A stretch of DNA of 49,764 bases from Drancourtella massiliensis (GTDB taxonomy: Bacteria > Bacillota > Clostridia > Lachnospirales > Lachnospiraceae): assembly GCF_016900655.1 (NCBI RefSeq), contig NZ_JACJKH010000026.1:1-49764 (forward strand), written 5' to 3'. Within the stretch, counting starts at the first letter, position 1; each line of letters begins with the position of its first letter. The notes beneath the pieces were generated by a model. That model was given only the letters and a program-made list of their open reading frames with translations, had not been told where the DNA came from and made no database searches. The translations under genes were made by a program, and so were the position numbers. Positions 40,551-49,487 of the stretch are shown here, one piece after another.

Positions 40551-41864
40551 ATGAAAAGAAAATTGATTTCAGCATTACTGGTTAGTGTCATGACAATTTC
40601 TCTTGCAGCCTGCGGAACAGGCGGAGGATCTTCAGAGGGAGGCGAAGGAGGATCCGGTTCTTCCGAAGGCGGTCATAAACTGACAGTATACGCATGGGAC
40701 CCGGCATTTAATATTCCGGCGATCGAGGCAGCAGCAGCTGACTATAAGGAAAATGTAGATTCCGAATTTGAACTTGAGATTCTGGAGCAGGCAGCTTCTG
40801 AAGACGTAGAGACAGCTATCACAACAGCAGGATCTTCAGGAGACTATTCCAACCTTCCGGATATCGTGCTTTTCCAGGATCACTACATTCAGAGATATGT
40901 AGCGGATTATCCGGATGCATGGACACCGCTCGGAGATGTTGATATCAACTGGGATGATTTCGCAGCTGAGAAACTTGACTACTCCACAATCGACGGAGAG
41001 CACTACGGAGTACCTGTAGACAACGGTACCGTTGTTGCTGCATACCGTACAGACCTTCTGGAGCAGGCAGGATACACAATCGATGACCTGACAGGATGCA
41101 CATGGGACAAATTTATCGAAATCGGTAAAGCCGTATACGAAAAAACAGGAAAAGCCCTTCTTTGCATGAACAGCGATGGAAACGACCTTCCATACATCAT
41201 GATGCAGGCTGAAGGTGTTTCCCAGTTTAAAGACGGAAAACCGTACATCACAGAAAATGAAACACTTGTAACAATTGTTGAAAAACTTGTTGAGATGGCA
41301 AAAGAAAACGTGCTTCTTATGCCAAACAGCTGGTCTGACTATACAGACAAAGCAATCCAGGGCGATCAGGTTGCAGGTGTCATGAATGGTAACTGGATCA
41401 TTCCTACAATCGAAAAAGTAGAAGCAAACAGCGGTAAATGGGCTATTACAAGCATGCCGACACTGGAAGGCGGCGAGGGATATGCAAGTAACGGAGGATC
41501 TTCTCTGTACATCACATCCAACTGCCAGAATGTTGACCTTGCAAAAGACTTCCTTGCTTACACATTTGGCGGAAGCACAACAACATATGACAACGCACTG
41601 AAAGATGGCGGTGTGATTTCTACATACGCACCGGCAGGCGAGACAGAAGTTTACAATGAAGGTGTAGAATACTTCAACAACCAGCCGATTTACGCTGACA
41701 TCGTTGAAATGGGAACTCACGTACAGACTGTTGAACAGAGCGATTATCACTATTCCGCACGTAACTACGTTGGATCCGCAATCGTAAATATCATCAACGG
41801 TGCAGACACAATGGATGCTCTGCAGGAAGCAGAAGATCAGCTGAACTTCGAGATGGGCAACTAA
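40551..41864 (+). CDS. Carbohydrate ABC transporter substrate-binding lipoprotein
   Basis: This 437-residue family 1 solute-binding protein has a lipoprotein signal: KRK, a hydrophobic helix, then the lipobox LAAC near residues 18-21, followed by a Gly/Ser-rich tether (about 22-42). The mature part has the usual two-lobe sugar-binding pattern, with GVPVDNGTVVAAYRTDLL and GVMNGNWIIPTIEK. It should capture lactose or galacto-oligosaccharides outside the membrane. Codon use is strongly biased to a few C/A-ending codons, a sign of high expression. The start at 40551 begins the signal peptide; AGGAGG is 12 bases away. Confidence 0.9.
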   Translation: MKRKLISALLVSVMTISLAACGTGGGSSEGGEGGSGSSEGGHKLTVYAWDPAFNIPAIEAAAADYKENVDSEFELEILEQAASEDVETAITTAGSSGDYSNLPDIVLFQDHYIQRYVADYPDAWTPLGDVDINWDDFAAEKLDYSTIDGEHYGVPVDNGTVVAAYRTDLLEQAGYTIDDLTGCTWDKFIEIGKAVYEKTGKALLCMNSDGNDLPYIMMQAEGVSQFKDGKPYITENETLVTIVEKLVEMAKENVLLMPNSWSDYTDKAIQGDQVAGVMNGNWIIPTIEKVEANSGKWAITSMPTLEGGEGYASNGGSSLYITSNCQNVDLAKDFLAYTFGGSTTTYDNALKDGGVISTYAPAGETEVYNEGVEYFNNQPIYADIVEMGTHVQTVEQSDYHYSARNYVGSAIVNIINGADTMDALQEAEDQLNFEMGN

Positions 41865-41894
41865 TCTTCTTAATCGAAAGAGAGAATGAACGGT

Positions 41895-41922
41895 AACGGG
41901 GAACGAGTTTTCGTTCCTCGTT
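41895..41922 (+). terminator. Intercistronic hairpin after the binding-protein gene
   Basis: AACGGGGAACGA (41895-41906), loop GTTT, and TCGTTCCTCGTT (41911-41922) form a 12-bp stem with one G-U pair and no T run. Such hairpins often stabilise the abundant binding-protein mRNA or partly stop transcription before the permeases. Confidence 0.6.
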
Positions 41923-41952
41923 ATTCGAAATTAGTGTAAGGGAGGGGCTCAA

Positions 41953-42852
41953 GTGAAACAGAAAAAAAGGATGAGCTTACTTGCCAAGCAGTCAGCGGCC
42001 GGCTGGATATTTTTAACTCCGGCGGCTTTGTTGATTGCGGTCATGGCATTCTGGCCGATGATTCAGGCTTTTATTATGTCACTGCAGACCGGTTCCAGTG
42101 CAAACATGCAGTGGTCCGAACCGATCTTTAACAACTACACCAGAATGTTTCAGGATAAGCTGTTTCTGAGATCAGTCGGAAATACATTTTTGTACCTGAT
42201 TATTCAGGTGCCGATCATGCTGATTCTTGCAATCTTGCTGGCGCAGCTTCTGAATAACAAGCATCTGAGATTAAAGGGATTTTTCCGTACATGTATCTTT
42301 CTTCCTTGTGCGACATCCCTTGTATCCTACTCTTTGATTTTTAAATCCTTGTTTGCAACAGACGGACTGATCAACTCCGTTCTTGTTCATCTTGGTATTC
42401 TGGAGTCCAATTACAATTTCCTTGGAAATGCAGCCAGCGCAAAGGCGGTTATTATCATCGCCCTGATCTGGAGATGGACAGGATACAACATGGTATTCTA
42501 TCTTGCAGGATTGCAGAATATTGAATATTCCGTTTACGAGGCGGCCAAGATTGACGGTGCAAACGGATGGAAGACATTCTGGGGTATTACGGTTCCGCTT
42601 TTGAAACCAACGATTATCATGACATTTATCATGTCCATCAACGGAACGCTTCAGTTGTTCGATGAGTCTGTCAACCTGACAAACGGCGGACCGGCAAATG
42701 CGACGATCACCATGTCACATTATATTTACAACAACTCACTTGGACAGGGGGTTGCAAACTTCGGATACGCGACGGCAATGTCATTCTTCGTATTTATTAT
42801 TGTTGCGATCCTGGCATTTATCAATATGAAAGTAGGTGATACGCGTGACTAA
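41953..42852 (+). CDS. Sugar ABC transporter permease (MalF/UgpA type)
   Basis: This 299-residue inner-membrane subunit has six hydrophobic helices. The cytoplasmic EAA loop reads EAAKIDGANGWKTFWGITVP. Its GTG start at 41953 follows GGAGGGG. It overlaps or nearly touches the second permease gene. Confidence 0.92.
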   Translation: MKQKKRMSLLAKQSAAGWIFLTPAALLIAVMAFWPMIQAFIMSLQTGSSANMQWSEPIFNNYTRMFQDKLFLRSVGNTFLYLIIQVPIMLILAILLAQLLNNKHLRLKGFFRTCIFLPCATSLVSYSLIFKSLFATDGLINSVLVHLGILESNYNFLGNAASAKAVIIIALIWRWTGYNMVFYLAGLQNIEYSVYEAAKIDGANGWKTFWGITVPLLKPTIIMTFIMSINGTLQLFDESVNLTNGGPANATITMSHYIYNNSLGQGVANFGYATAMSFFVFIIVAILAFINMKVGDTRD

Positions 42853-43675
42853 GAAAAGAAATAGAAGTATGATTCAGCGCCGGTTGATTCCTACATACAT
42901 ATTTTTGATTATCGTAGCGTTCCTTTCCGTATTCCCGTTCTACTGGATGATTTCAGCAGCAACAAACACTTCCTTCGAGGTGGCAAACGGAAAGCTGACG
43001 CTCGGCGGACATTTTATCGAAAACTTCCAGAATCTTGTAAACGGCAATGAGCTGTGGAGAGCAATGGGCAATTCTTTCCTGTATTCTATTTTGCAGACAG
43101 TTCTTGCGATTTTGATCTGTTCTCTTGCAGGATTTGGATTTGAGCTGTATCATGACAAGAAAAAGGATGTTCTGTTTTCCATTATTCTTCTTGCCATGAT
43201 GATTCCTCAGGTAGCGACGATGATTCCTCTGTTCAGACTGCTTTCATCAGCAAAGCTTTTGAACTCGGCGTTAGGTTTTATCCTCCCGTCTCTTTCGACG
43301 CCGTTCCTGATTATGATGTTCCGTCAGAATTCACGTAACTTCCCGGTTGACGTTATGGAAGCAGCGCGTATCGACGGACTGAGCGAAATCGGAATCTTCG
43401 TAAGAATGTACATGCCGATGATGAAAGCAACCTATGCAGCAGCAGCGGTTATCACATTTATGAATGCATGGAATTCATACCTGTGGCCGAAGGTAATTAT
43501 GACCCTTCCGGAGTCACAGACAATGCCGATGTTGATTGCCAACCTTTCAGGTGGATATACAACAGACTATGGTGTATTAATGGTGGGAGTTCTCTTCTGT
43601 TCCATTCCTACTATGATCGTCTTCTTCGTACTTCAGAAACAGTTTGCAGAAGGTATTACAGGAGCCGTAAAATAA
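42845..43675 (+). CDS. Sugar ABC transporter permease (MalG/UgpE type)
   Basis: This second membrane subunit has six helices and the EAA loop EAARIDGLSEIGIFVRMYMP. The frame is open from GTG 42836; GTG 42845, with AGGTGA just before it, is the better start. Either way it overlaps the first permease gene by a few bases. No ATP-binding subunit is encoded here, so the transporter probably borrows a shared MsmK-like ATPase. Confidence 0.9.
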   Translation: MTKKRNRSMIQRRLIPTYIFLIIVAFLSVFPFYWMISAATNTSFEVANGKLTLGGHFIENFQNLVNGNELWRAMGNSFLYSILQTVLAILICSLAGFGFELYHDKKKDVLFSIILLAMMIPQVATMIPLFRLLSSAKLLNSALGFILPSLSTPFLIMMFRQNSRNFPVDVMEAARIDGLSEIGIFVRMYMPMMKATYAAAAVITFMNAWNSYLWPKVIMTLPESQTMPMLIANLSGGYTTDYGVLMVGVLFCSIPTMIVFFVLQKQFAEGITGAVK

Positions 43676-43699
43676 TAGACAGAGAGCCCGCATAAGAGC

Positions 43700-43734
43700 A
43701 GGAGTCTGCCGCAGATGCGGCGGACTCCTTTTTT
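43700..43734 (+). terminator. Terminator between transporter and beta-galactosidase genes
   Basis: AGGAGTCTGCCGC (43700-43712), loop AGAT, and GCGGCGGACTCCT (43717-43729) form a 13-bp stem followed by six T. It would reduce read-through into lacZ, unless antiterminated. Confidence 0.85.
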
Positions 43735-43768
43735 CATACAAAGATTCAGGGAAAAAGAGGAGGAAACT

Positions 43769-46700
43769 ATGAGAACATTTAATTATGAAAACGTAAAGAA
43801 TCCGGAGTATTTCTGTGATGGAAGAGCAGAGGCTCACTCCGATCATGCGTACTATGCGTCCGAAGCGGACAGAGAAACAGGATGCAGTCTGTTTCAGGAG
43901 AGCCTGAATGGAATCTGGAAATTCCATTATGCGAAAAATTATGACGCGGTTGTTCCGGGATTTGAAAAGGACGAGTACTGCTGTGCTTCCTGGGACGACA
44001 TCCGGGTGCCGGCCCATATCCAGATGGAGGGCTATGATGCGCCGCAGTACGCGAATACACAGTATCCGTGGGAAGGACGTGAGGACATCCGTCCGGGAGA
44101 GATTCCGGAGCACTTCAATCCGGTTGCAAGTTATGTGAAATATTTCCGCGTGCCGGAGAGAATGAAAGGCAAACGTCTTTTTATCTCCTTCCAGGGGGCA
44201 GAAAGCGGCATGGCTGTCTGGGTAAACGGTACCTTTGTGGGATACAGCGAGGATACCTTTACACCGTCCGACTTTGAACTTACTGACTATGTAAGAGAAG
44301 GCGAAAACAAGCTGGCTGTGCAGGTATTCAAATGGACGTCCGGAAGCTGGTGTGAGGATCAGGACTTCTACCGCTTCTCCGGGCTTTACCGGGATGTCTA
44401 CCTGTACACGGTGCCGGAAGTCCATATCCGTGATCTCAGAATCCGCGCAGTTCCGGATGAGACGCTGGAAAAGGCGGAGCTGGAAATCTGCACCCGGACA
44501 TGGGGAAGCGGAAAAGCAAAGTTCGTGCTTTCTTACCACGGAGAAGTTTGCTTCGAGGAAGAGAAGGAACTGAAAGGAGAGAATGCCTTTACCTGGGAGA
44601 TCGATCATCCGGCGCTCTGGAGTGCGGAAGAGCCGAATCTTTATGACCTGTCGATTACCGTGACAGACGCCTCCGGCACTTTGATGGAAATCATTCCGGA
44701 GAAAGTGGGATTCCGCAGATTTGAGATGAAAGACCGCATCATGACACTGAACGGTAAGAGAATTGTCTTCAAAGGGGTTAACCGGCATGAATTCAGCTCT
44801 GTGAGCGGAAGACATGTATCGGAAGAGGAGCTTCGAAAAGACCTGACCATCATGAAGCAGAACAACATCAATGCAGTGCGGACATGCCATTATCCGAACT
44901 CCTCTTTGATCTACAGACTCTGTGATGAATACGGTCTGTATCTGATTGATGAGGCGAACCTGGAGAGCCACGGAAGCTGGGATACCTATCCTATGGACGG
45001 GGATGAAGATTTCATTGTGCCAAATGACAAACCGGAATGGCTTGCGATGATGCTGGACCGTGTGAATTCCATGTACCAGAGGGACAAAAATCATCCGTCC
45101 ATCCTGATCTGGTCCTGCGGAAATGAGTCTTTCGGAGGAAAAGATATTTATGAAATGTCTCAGTTTTTCCGCAAGGAAGATCCGACGAGACTGGTACATT
45201 ACGAAGGCGTCTTCCAGGATCGCCGCTACAATGATACCAGCGATATGGAGAGCCAGATGTACACACCGGTGGAAAAGATCAAGGAATTCCTTGCAAAAGA
45301 CAGAAGCAAACCGTTTATCTGCTGTGAGTATACCCACGCCATGGGAAATTCCTGCGGGGCAATGCACAAGTATACCGATCTGACAGATACAGAACCGCTC
45401 TATCAGGGAGGATTTATCTGGGATTACATTGACCAGACGATTTATAAGAAAGACCGTTATGGAAATGAATTCCAGGCATACGGCGGCGATTTTAATGAAA
45501 GACCGACCGACTACAATTTCAGCGCCAACGGGATTGTATACGGCGGTGACAGAGAGCCGTCCCCGAAGATGCAGGAGGTAAAATTCAACTACCAGAATAT
45601 TACAGCCGAAGTGACAAAGGATCAGGTAAAAGTCATCAACAAGAACCTCTTCCTGAACACCGGTGTGTATGAATGCGTGGTAACAGCGGCCCGGAACGGA
45701 AAGACAGTCAGAGAACTTGTTCTGGCAACCGATGTGGAACCGCTCTCCGAGAAGGTGTATGATCTGCCGCTTCCAAAAGAGACGATTCCGGGAGAATATA
45801 CGATCACGGTTTCCTTCCGGCTGAAAGAAAACACGATCTGGGCGAAAGCAGGACATGAAGTGGCATTCGGACAGTATGTCTATGCGATCAGGGAAGAGAA
45901 GAAAGCATGCAGACGTCCGGTGAAGGTAATCCGCAGCAAGCATAACATCGGTGTCAGGGGAGAATCTTTTGAAGCGATCTTCTCCGGGCCGGAAGGAGGA
46001 CTTGTCTCCTACCGTTATGCAGGAAAAGAAATGATCAAGGAAATTCCAAAGCCGAATTTCTGGAGAGCTCCGGTGGACAACGACCAGGGCAACCAGATGC
46101 CGAAACGGTACGCACAGTGGAAGATCGCCAGCATGTACGCGTCACACAAGGATTACCGGGGGGACGACCTTTGCAAAGTTCTTCTGCCGGAAGTAGAGGC
46201 GGCGGAAGATTCTGTCAAAGTGACATATACCTACCTTCTGCCGACGACTCCGGCCGGCGAGTGTACGATGACGTATGTGGTAACCGGCGACGGCACGGTA
46301 CAGGTAACGCTTTCCTATGATCCGGTCAAAGAACTGGGCGATATGCCGGAGTTTGGCGTGATGCTCAAGCTGGATGCGGACTACGATCATGTGACATGGT
46401 ACGGACTCGGACCGGCTGAGACCTATGCGGACCGTAAAAAAGGCGCGAAGCTTGGGATCTACCAGAACCTGGTGAAAGATAATATGGCAAGATACATTGT
46501 GCCGCAGGAATGTGGAGCAAAAGAAGAAGTACGCTACGCAAAAGTGACCGACAGAAGCGGAAGAGGAATGCTGTTTGAAATGGATGAAAAGAGCGGACCG
46601 ATGATGTTCTCCGCGCTTCCTTATACACCGCACGAACTGGAAAATGCAAAGCATCCGTATGAACTTCCGCAGGTTCATTACACGGTTGTACGTGCGGCTC

Positions 46701-46813
46701 TTGGACAGATGGGAATTGCAGGAGACGACAGCTGGCTGTCTGTTACGCATCCGGAATATCTGTTAAACGCAGACAAAAAGATGGAGTTTACATTCCGTTT
46801 CCGCGGAATCTAA
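43769..46813 (+). CDS. lacZ: Beta-galactosidase, glycoside hydrolase family 2
   Basis: This 1014-residue cytoplasmic LacZ-type enzyme hydrolyses lactose and related beta-galactosides. Domains run in order: sugar-binding jelly roll (about 40-215), immunoglobulin-like (215-325), TIM barrel (325-620), second Ig-like, and the C-terminal beta-sandwich that lines the site. The acid/base Glu453 is in WSCGNES and the nucleophile Glu520 in FICCEYTHAMGN. MDNQGN-type lactose-binding residues appear in PVDNDQGN. The start is ATG 43769 behind AGAGGAGGAAAC; the open frame from 43715 overlaps the terminator. GH42 follows 15 bases after the stop. Confidence 0.95.
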   Translation: MRTFNYENVKNPEYFCDGRAEAHSDHAYYASEADRETGCSLFQESLNGIWKFHYAKNYDAVVPGFEKDEYCCASWDDIRVPAHIQMEGYDAPQYANTQYPWEGREDIRPGEIPEHFNPVASYVKYFRVPERMKGKRLFISFQGAESGMAVWVNGTFVGYSEDTFTPSDFELTDYVREGENKLAVQVFKWTSGSWCEDQDFYRFSGLYRDVYLYTVPEVHIRDLRIRAVPDETLEKAELEICTRTWGSGKAKFVLSYHGEVCFEEEKELKGENAFTWEIDHPALWSAEEPNLYDLSITVTDASGTLMEIIPEKVGFRRFEMKDRIMTLNGKRIVFKGVNRHEFSSVSGRHVSEEELRKDLTIMKQNNINAVRTCHYPNSSLIYRLCDEYGLYLIDEANLESHGSWDTYPMDGDEDFIVPNDKPEWLAMMLDRVNSMYQRDKNHPSILIWSCGNESFGGKDIYEMSQFFRKEDPTRLVHYEGVFQDRRYNDTSDMESQMYTPVEKIKEFLAKDRSKPFICCEYTHAMGNSCGAMHKYTDLTDTEPLYQGGFIWDYIDQTIYKKDRYGNEFQAYGGDFNERPTDYNFSANGIVYGGDREPSPKMQEVKFNYQNITAEVTKDQVKVINKNLFLNTGVYECVVTAARNGKTVRELVLATDVEPLSEKVYDLPLPKETIPGEYTITVSFRLKENTIWAKAGHEVAFGQYVYAIREEKKACRRPVKVIRSKHNIGVRGESFEAIFSGPEGGLVSYRYAGKEMIKEIPKPNFWRAPVDNDQGNQMPKRYAQWKIASMYASHKDYRGDDLCKVLLPEVEAAEDSVKVTYTYLLPTTPAGECTMTYVVTGDGTVQVTLSYDPVKELGDMPEFGVMLKLDADYDHVTWYGLGPAETYADRKKGAKLGIYQNLVKDNMARYIVPQECGAKEEVRYAKVTDRSGRGMLFEMDEKSGPMMFSALPYTPHELENAKHPYELPQVHYTVVRAALGQMGIAGDDSWLSVTHPEYLLNADKKMEFTFRFRGI

Positions 46814-46828
46814 ACAGGAGGAGTAACA

Positions 46829-48841
46829 ATGTTAGGAGAAAGGATTCTCCATGGAGGAGATTACAATCCGGATCAGTGGCTGGACCACCCGGAGATTTTT
46901 GAAGAAGATGTAGCGCTGATGAAAAAAGCGAACGTGAACTGCGTAAGCCTTGGCATTTTTGCCTGGGCTTCGCTGGAACCGGAAGAGGGGGTCTATCAGT
47001 TTGACTGGATGGACCGGATCATCACAAGGCTTGAAACGGAAGGGATTCAGGTTATCCTGGCAACCCCTTCCGGGGCAATGCCGCACTGGCTCACTCAGAA
47101 ATATCCGGAAGTGATGCAGGTGCAGGCGGACGGCAGGAGAAACCTTCCGGGAAAGCGCCACAATTTCTGCTACACCTCGCCGGTAATGCGTGAGAAAATC
47201 GCGACCATCGACCGGGAACTGGCAAAACGGTTCGGGAAAAGGAAGAACGTGATTCTCTGGCATATTTCCAATGAGCTGGGAGGAAACTTCGCGGATTCCG
47301 TATGTCACTGTGAACACTGTCAGGCGGCATTCCGTATCTGGCTTAAGAAAAAGTACGGTACACTTGAGAATCTGAACCGGGCGTGGTGGAATTACTTCTG
47401 GAGCCACACCTATACGGACTGGGAGCAGATTCACAGTCCGGTTCCAAACGGGGAGACAACAAGTACAGCCCTTGTGCTGGACTGGAGACGGTTCTCCACG
47501 GAACAGATGAATGCCTTTTACCAGCTGGAAGCACGGACGGTAAAAGAATATTCAGATCTTCCGGCTACAGCGAACTTTATGTACTTCTTTAAAGGGATGG
47601 ACTACAACCGTTTGAAAGAAGGCGTGGATATTATTTCATGGGACAACTATCCGTACTGGCACAAACAGAAAGATGAGGTTCCGACGGCGGTGAAGGCAGC
47701 AGTAAATCACAGTCTGATGCGCTCCCTCCTGAAAGCGCCGTTCCTTCTGATGGAAAGCTCTCCGTCTTCGATCAGCTGGCGCGAGGCGAATCCGCTGAAG
47801 CGTCCTGGTATGCACATGCTTTCCAGCATGCAGGCAGTGGCACACGGATCGGATTCTGTACTGTATTTCCAGTGGCGGAAAGGCCGGGGCGGATTTGAGA
47901 AATTCCATGGCGCTGTGCTGGATCACAGGAACGGAGCGAACACCAGGGTATTCCGGGAGGTTACCGAACTGGGCGAGAGACTATCAGGTCTTGGCGAGCT
48001 CATTGATCATGCAGTAAACAGGCCGAAAGCCGCCATCATTTTTGACTGGGACAACTGGTGGGCAGTGGAAGATACGCAGGGACCGCGTCTTGACTTTAAT
48101 TATGTGAAAACGATCCTCAAACACTACCGTGTGTTCTGGGAAAACGGCATTGAGGCCGATCTGGTGGATATGAACGATTCTCTGGAAGGATACAACCTTG
48201 TGGCGGCGCCGTTGAACTATATGTACAAGGAAGGATATCCGGAGCACGTAAGAAAGTTCGTGGAGAACGGAGGTATTTTCGTTAACACCTGCTTCAGCGG
48301 TATGGTGGATGACACAGATCTTTGCTTTACCGGACAGTCCCCGCTGGAAGATGTGCTGGGAATCATTCAGGAAGAGATTGACGCGCCGTCTGAGGAATTT
48401 GAGAATCAGTTTACCTATGGCGGATCTGTTTATCCGGCACAGTACCTTTGCGAGATCGTACATGCGAAAGAAAACACAGAAGTGCTTGCAGTTTACGAAA
48501 AAGATTTCTACGCCGGCTCTCCGGTTGTGACACGCAACAGCTTCGGAAAAGGAGAGGCATACTATCTGGCGGCAGAATCCAGCCTCGATTTCCTGCGGGC
48601 GTTTTATCAGGATCTCTTTCGGGAAGCCGCTCTGGAAAACGCGCTTCAGACAAAGCTGCCGTACGGTGTGACCGTGACAGAACGTGTCGGTGACAATGGA
48701 AAACGGGTTGTGTTTGTTATGAACTTCAAAAATGAGCCGGTCTGCGTAGAAGGAATCGGAAAATGGACCGATGCGGAAACAAAGGAAGTGTACGAAGGCA
48801 CACTGGAAATGAAACCGTTTCAGTGTATGATTCTGATTTAA
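46829..48841 (+). CDS. Beta-galactosidase, glycoside hydrolase family 42
   Basis: This 670-residue GH42 enzyme acts on short galacto-oligosaccharides, often plant galactan fragments or transgalactosylation products. The A domain TIM barrel (about 1-390) has acid/base Glu149 in WHISNELGG and nucleophile Glu309 in LLMESSPSS. The zinc-type cysteines are Cys114 and CHCEHC at 159-164. The trimerisation and C-terminal domains follow. It shares a transcript with lacZ, giving the operon two enzymes with complementary chain-length preference. Confidence 0.95.
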   Translation: MLGERILHGGDYNPDQWLDHPEIFEEDVALMKKANVNCVSLGIFAWASLEPEEGVYQFDWMDRIITRLETEGIQVILATPSGAMPHWLTQKYPEVMQVQADGRRNLPGKRHNFCYTSPVMREKIATIDRELAKRFGKRKNVILWHISNELGGNFADSVCHCEHCQAAFRIWLKKKYGTLENLNRAWWNYFWSHTYTDWEQIHSPVPNGETTSTALVLDWRRFSTEQMNAFYQLEARTVKEYSDLPATANFMYFFKGMDYNRLKEGVDIISWDNYPYWHKQKDEVPTAVKAAVNHSLMRSLLKAPFLLMESSPSSISWREANPLKRPGMHMLSSMQAVAHGSDSVLYFQWRKGRGGFEKFHGAVLDHRNGANTRVFREVTELGERLSGLGELIDHAVNRPKAAIIFDWDNWWAVEDTQGPRLDFNYVKTILKHYRVFWENGIEADLVDMNDSLEGYNLVAAPLNYMYKEGYPEHVRKFVENGGIFVNTCFSGMVDDTDLCFTGQSPLEDVLGIIQEEIDAPSEEFENQFTYGGSVYPAQYLCEIVHAKENTEVLAVYEKDFYAGSPVVTRNSFGKGEAYYLAAESSLDFLRAFYQDLFREAALENALQTKLPYGVTVTERVGDNGKRVVFVMNFKNEPVCVEGIGKWTDAETKEVYEGTLEMKPFQCMILI

Positions 48842-48854
48842 TTAGAAAATAGAT

Positions 48855-48884
48855 GGTCCGATCCGGACCGGATTGTGCTACAAT
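48855..48884 (+). promoter_or_regulatory. Promoter with palindrome before the small conserved gene
   Basis: TACAAT at 48879-48884 is a good -10 box. Upstream the perfect dyad GGTCCG-ATC-CGGACC (48855-48869) takes the -35 position, with TGGTCC as a poor -35. A repressor or activator site is likely. Confidence 0.5.
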
Positions 48885-48921
48885 AGTAGGAGAGAAAATT
48901 TTCAGAAAGGGTGTGTACAGT

Positions 48922-49278
48922 ATGACTCAGGAAACATTAAATTATGTAGTAGAGAAGACAAAAGAGCTGATGGCAGCTCCGTCATGCAGTCAGGAGGCAA
49001 AAGATGCAGCACAGGCATGGCTTGACGCTGTAGGAACCGAGAACGAGGCAGAAGAGACGAAAAAATATATTGCCGAACTCGAAGAAGATATCATGACGCT
49101 GGACGGACTGATCGCATTTGCAGAGTCCGAAATGGGTGCTCAGGTATTCGGAGCAGAAAAGACAAAAGAAGTCGCTGCTCATGGAAAAGAATTAAAAGCT
49201 GCAGGCAAACAGTACTGTGACTGCCCTGCATGCGTAGCTGTAGAAGCAATCCTCGCGAAGAAGGACGAGCTTTTATAA
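48922..49278 (+). CDS. Small conserved protein (often labelled Hsp90-like)
   Basis: This 118-residue acidic helical protein has a cysteine-containing end (KQYCDCPACVAVEAI). I recall identical-looking short Lachnospiraceae proteins called 'molecular chaperone Hsp90', but there is no ATPase domain, so the name is misleading. The three closely spaced Cys (CDCPAC) could bind metal. ATG 48922 follows GAAAGGGTGTG; the longer frame from 48853 runs through the promoter. It appears to be a strongly transcribed single gene. Confidence 0.8.
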   Translation: MTQETLNYVVEKTKELMAAPSCSQEAKDAAQAWLDAVGTENEAEETKKYIAELEEDIMTLDGLIAFAESEMGAQVFGAEKTKEVAAHGKELKAAGKQYCDCPACVAVEAILAKKDELL

Positions 49279-49320
49279 TTTTATAGTGCAACGGAGAGTG
49301 TAGAAAAAGGTATGGGATTG

Positions 49321-49339
49321 TCGGTTAATACCGATTTTT
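49321..49339 (+). terminator. Short terminator after the small conserved gene
   Basis: TCGGT, TAAT and ACCGA (49321-49334) followed by TTTTT. Confidence 0.6.
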
Positions 49340-49357
49340 AACCCCTGACCTTAAAAG

Positions 49358-49427
49358 AAGAGGCAGTCCCAGAGAATTCGGACTTTTTCAAAGTCTGAAT
49401 TCTCTATGGAACTGCCTCTTCCTTTTT
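49358..49427. terminator. Long inverted repeat / terminator at the edge of the IS element
   Basis: AAGAGGCAGT (49358-49367) pairs with ACTGCCTCTT (49411-49420). Inside, AGAGAATTC and GACTTT pair with AAAGTC and GAATTCTCT, giving a nearly continuous stem of about 28 bp with four small mismatches. A T run is on the right and an AAAA run on the left. It can block transcription entering or leaving the transposon and marks its probable left boundary region. Confidence 0.75.
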
Positions 49428-49487
49428 GTAGCTCTTGTTTTAGGGCACAAAAACCCCTTGTTTGGATTTTTAGGGTTTGCTCCTCAG

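Noticed and set aside
43577-45943. Open frame of 788 codons on the minus strand
   Set aside because: It lies opposite the clearly homologous lacZ gene and has no ribosome site or recognisable domain. It is a shadow caused by codon bias.
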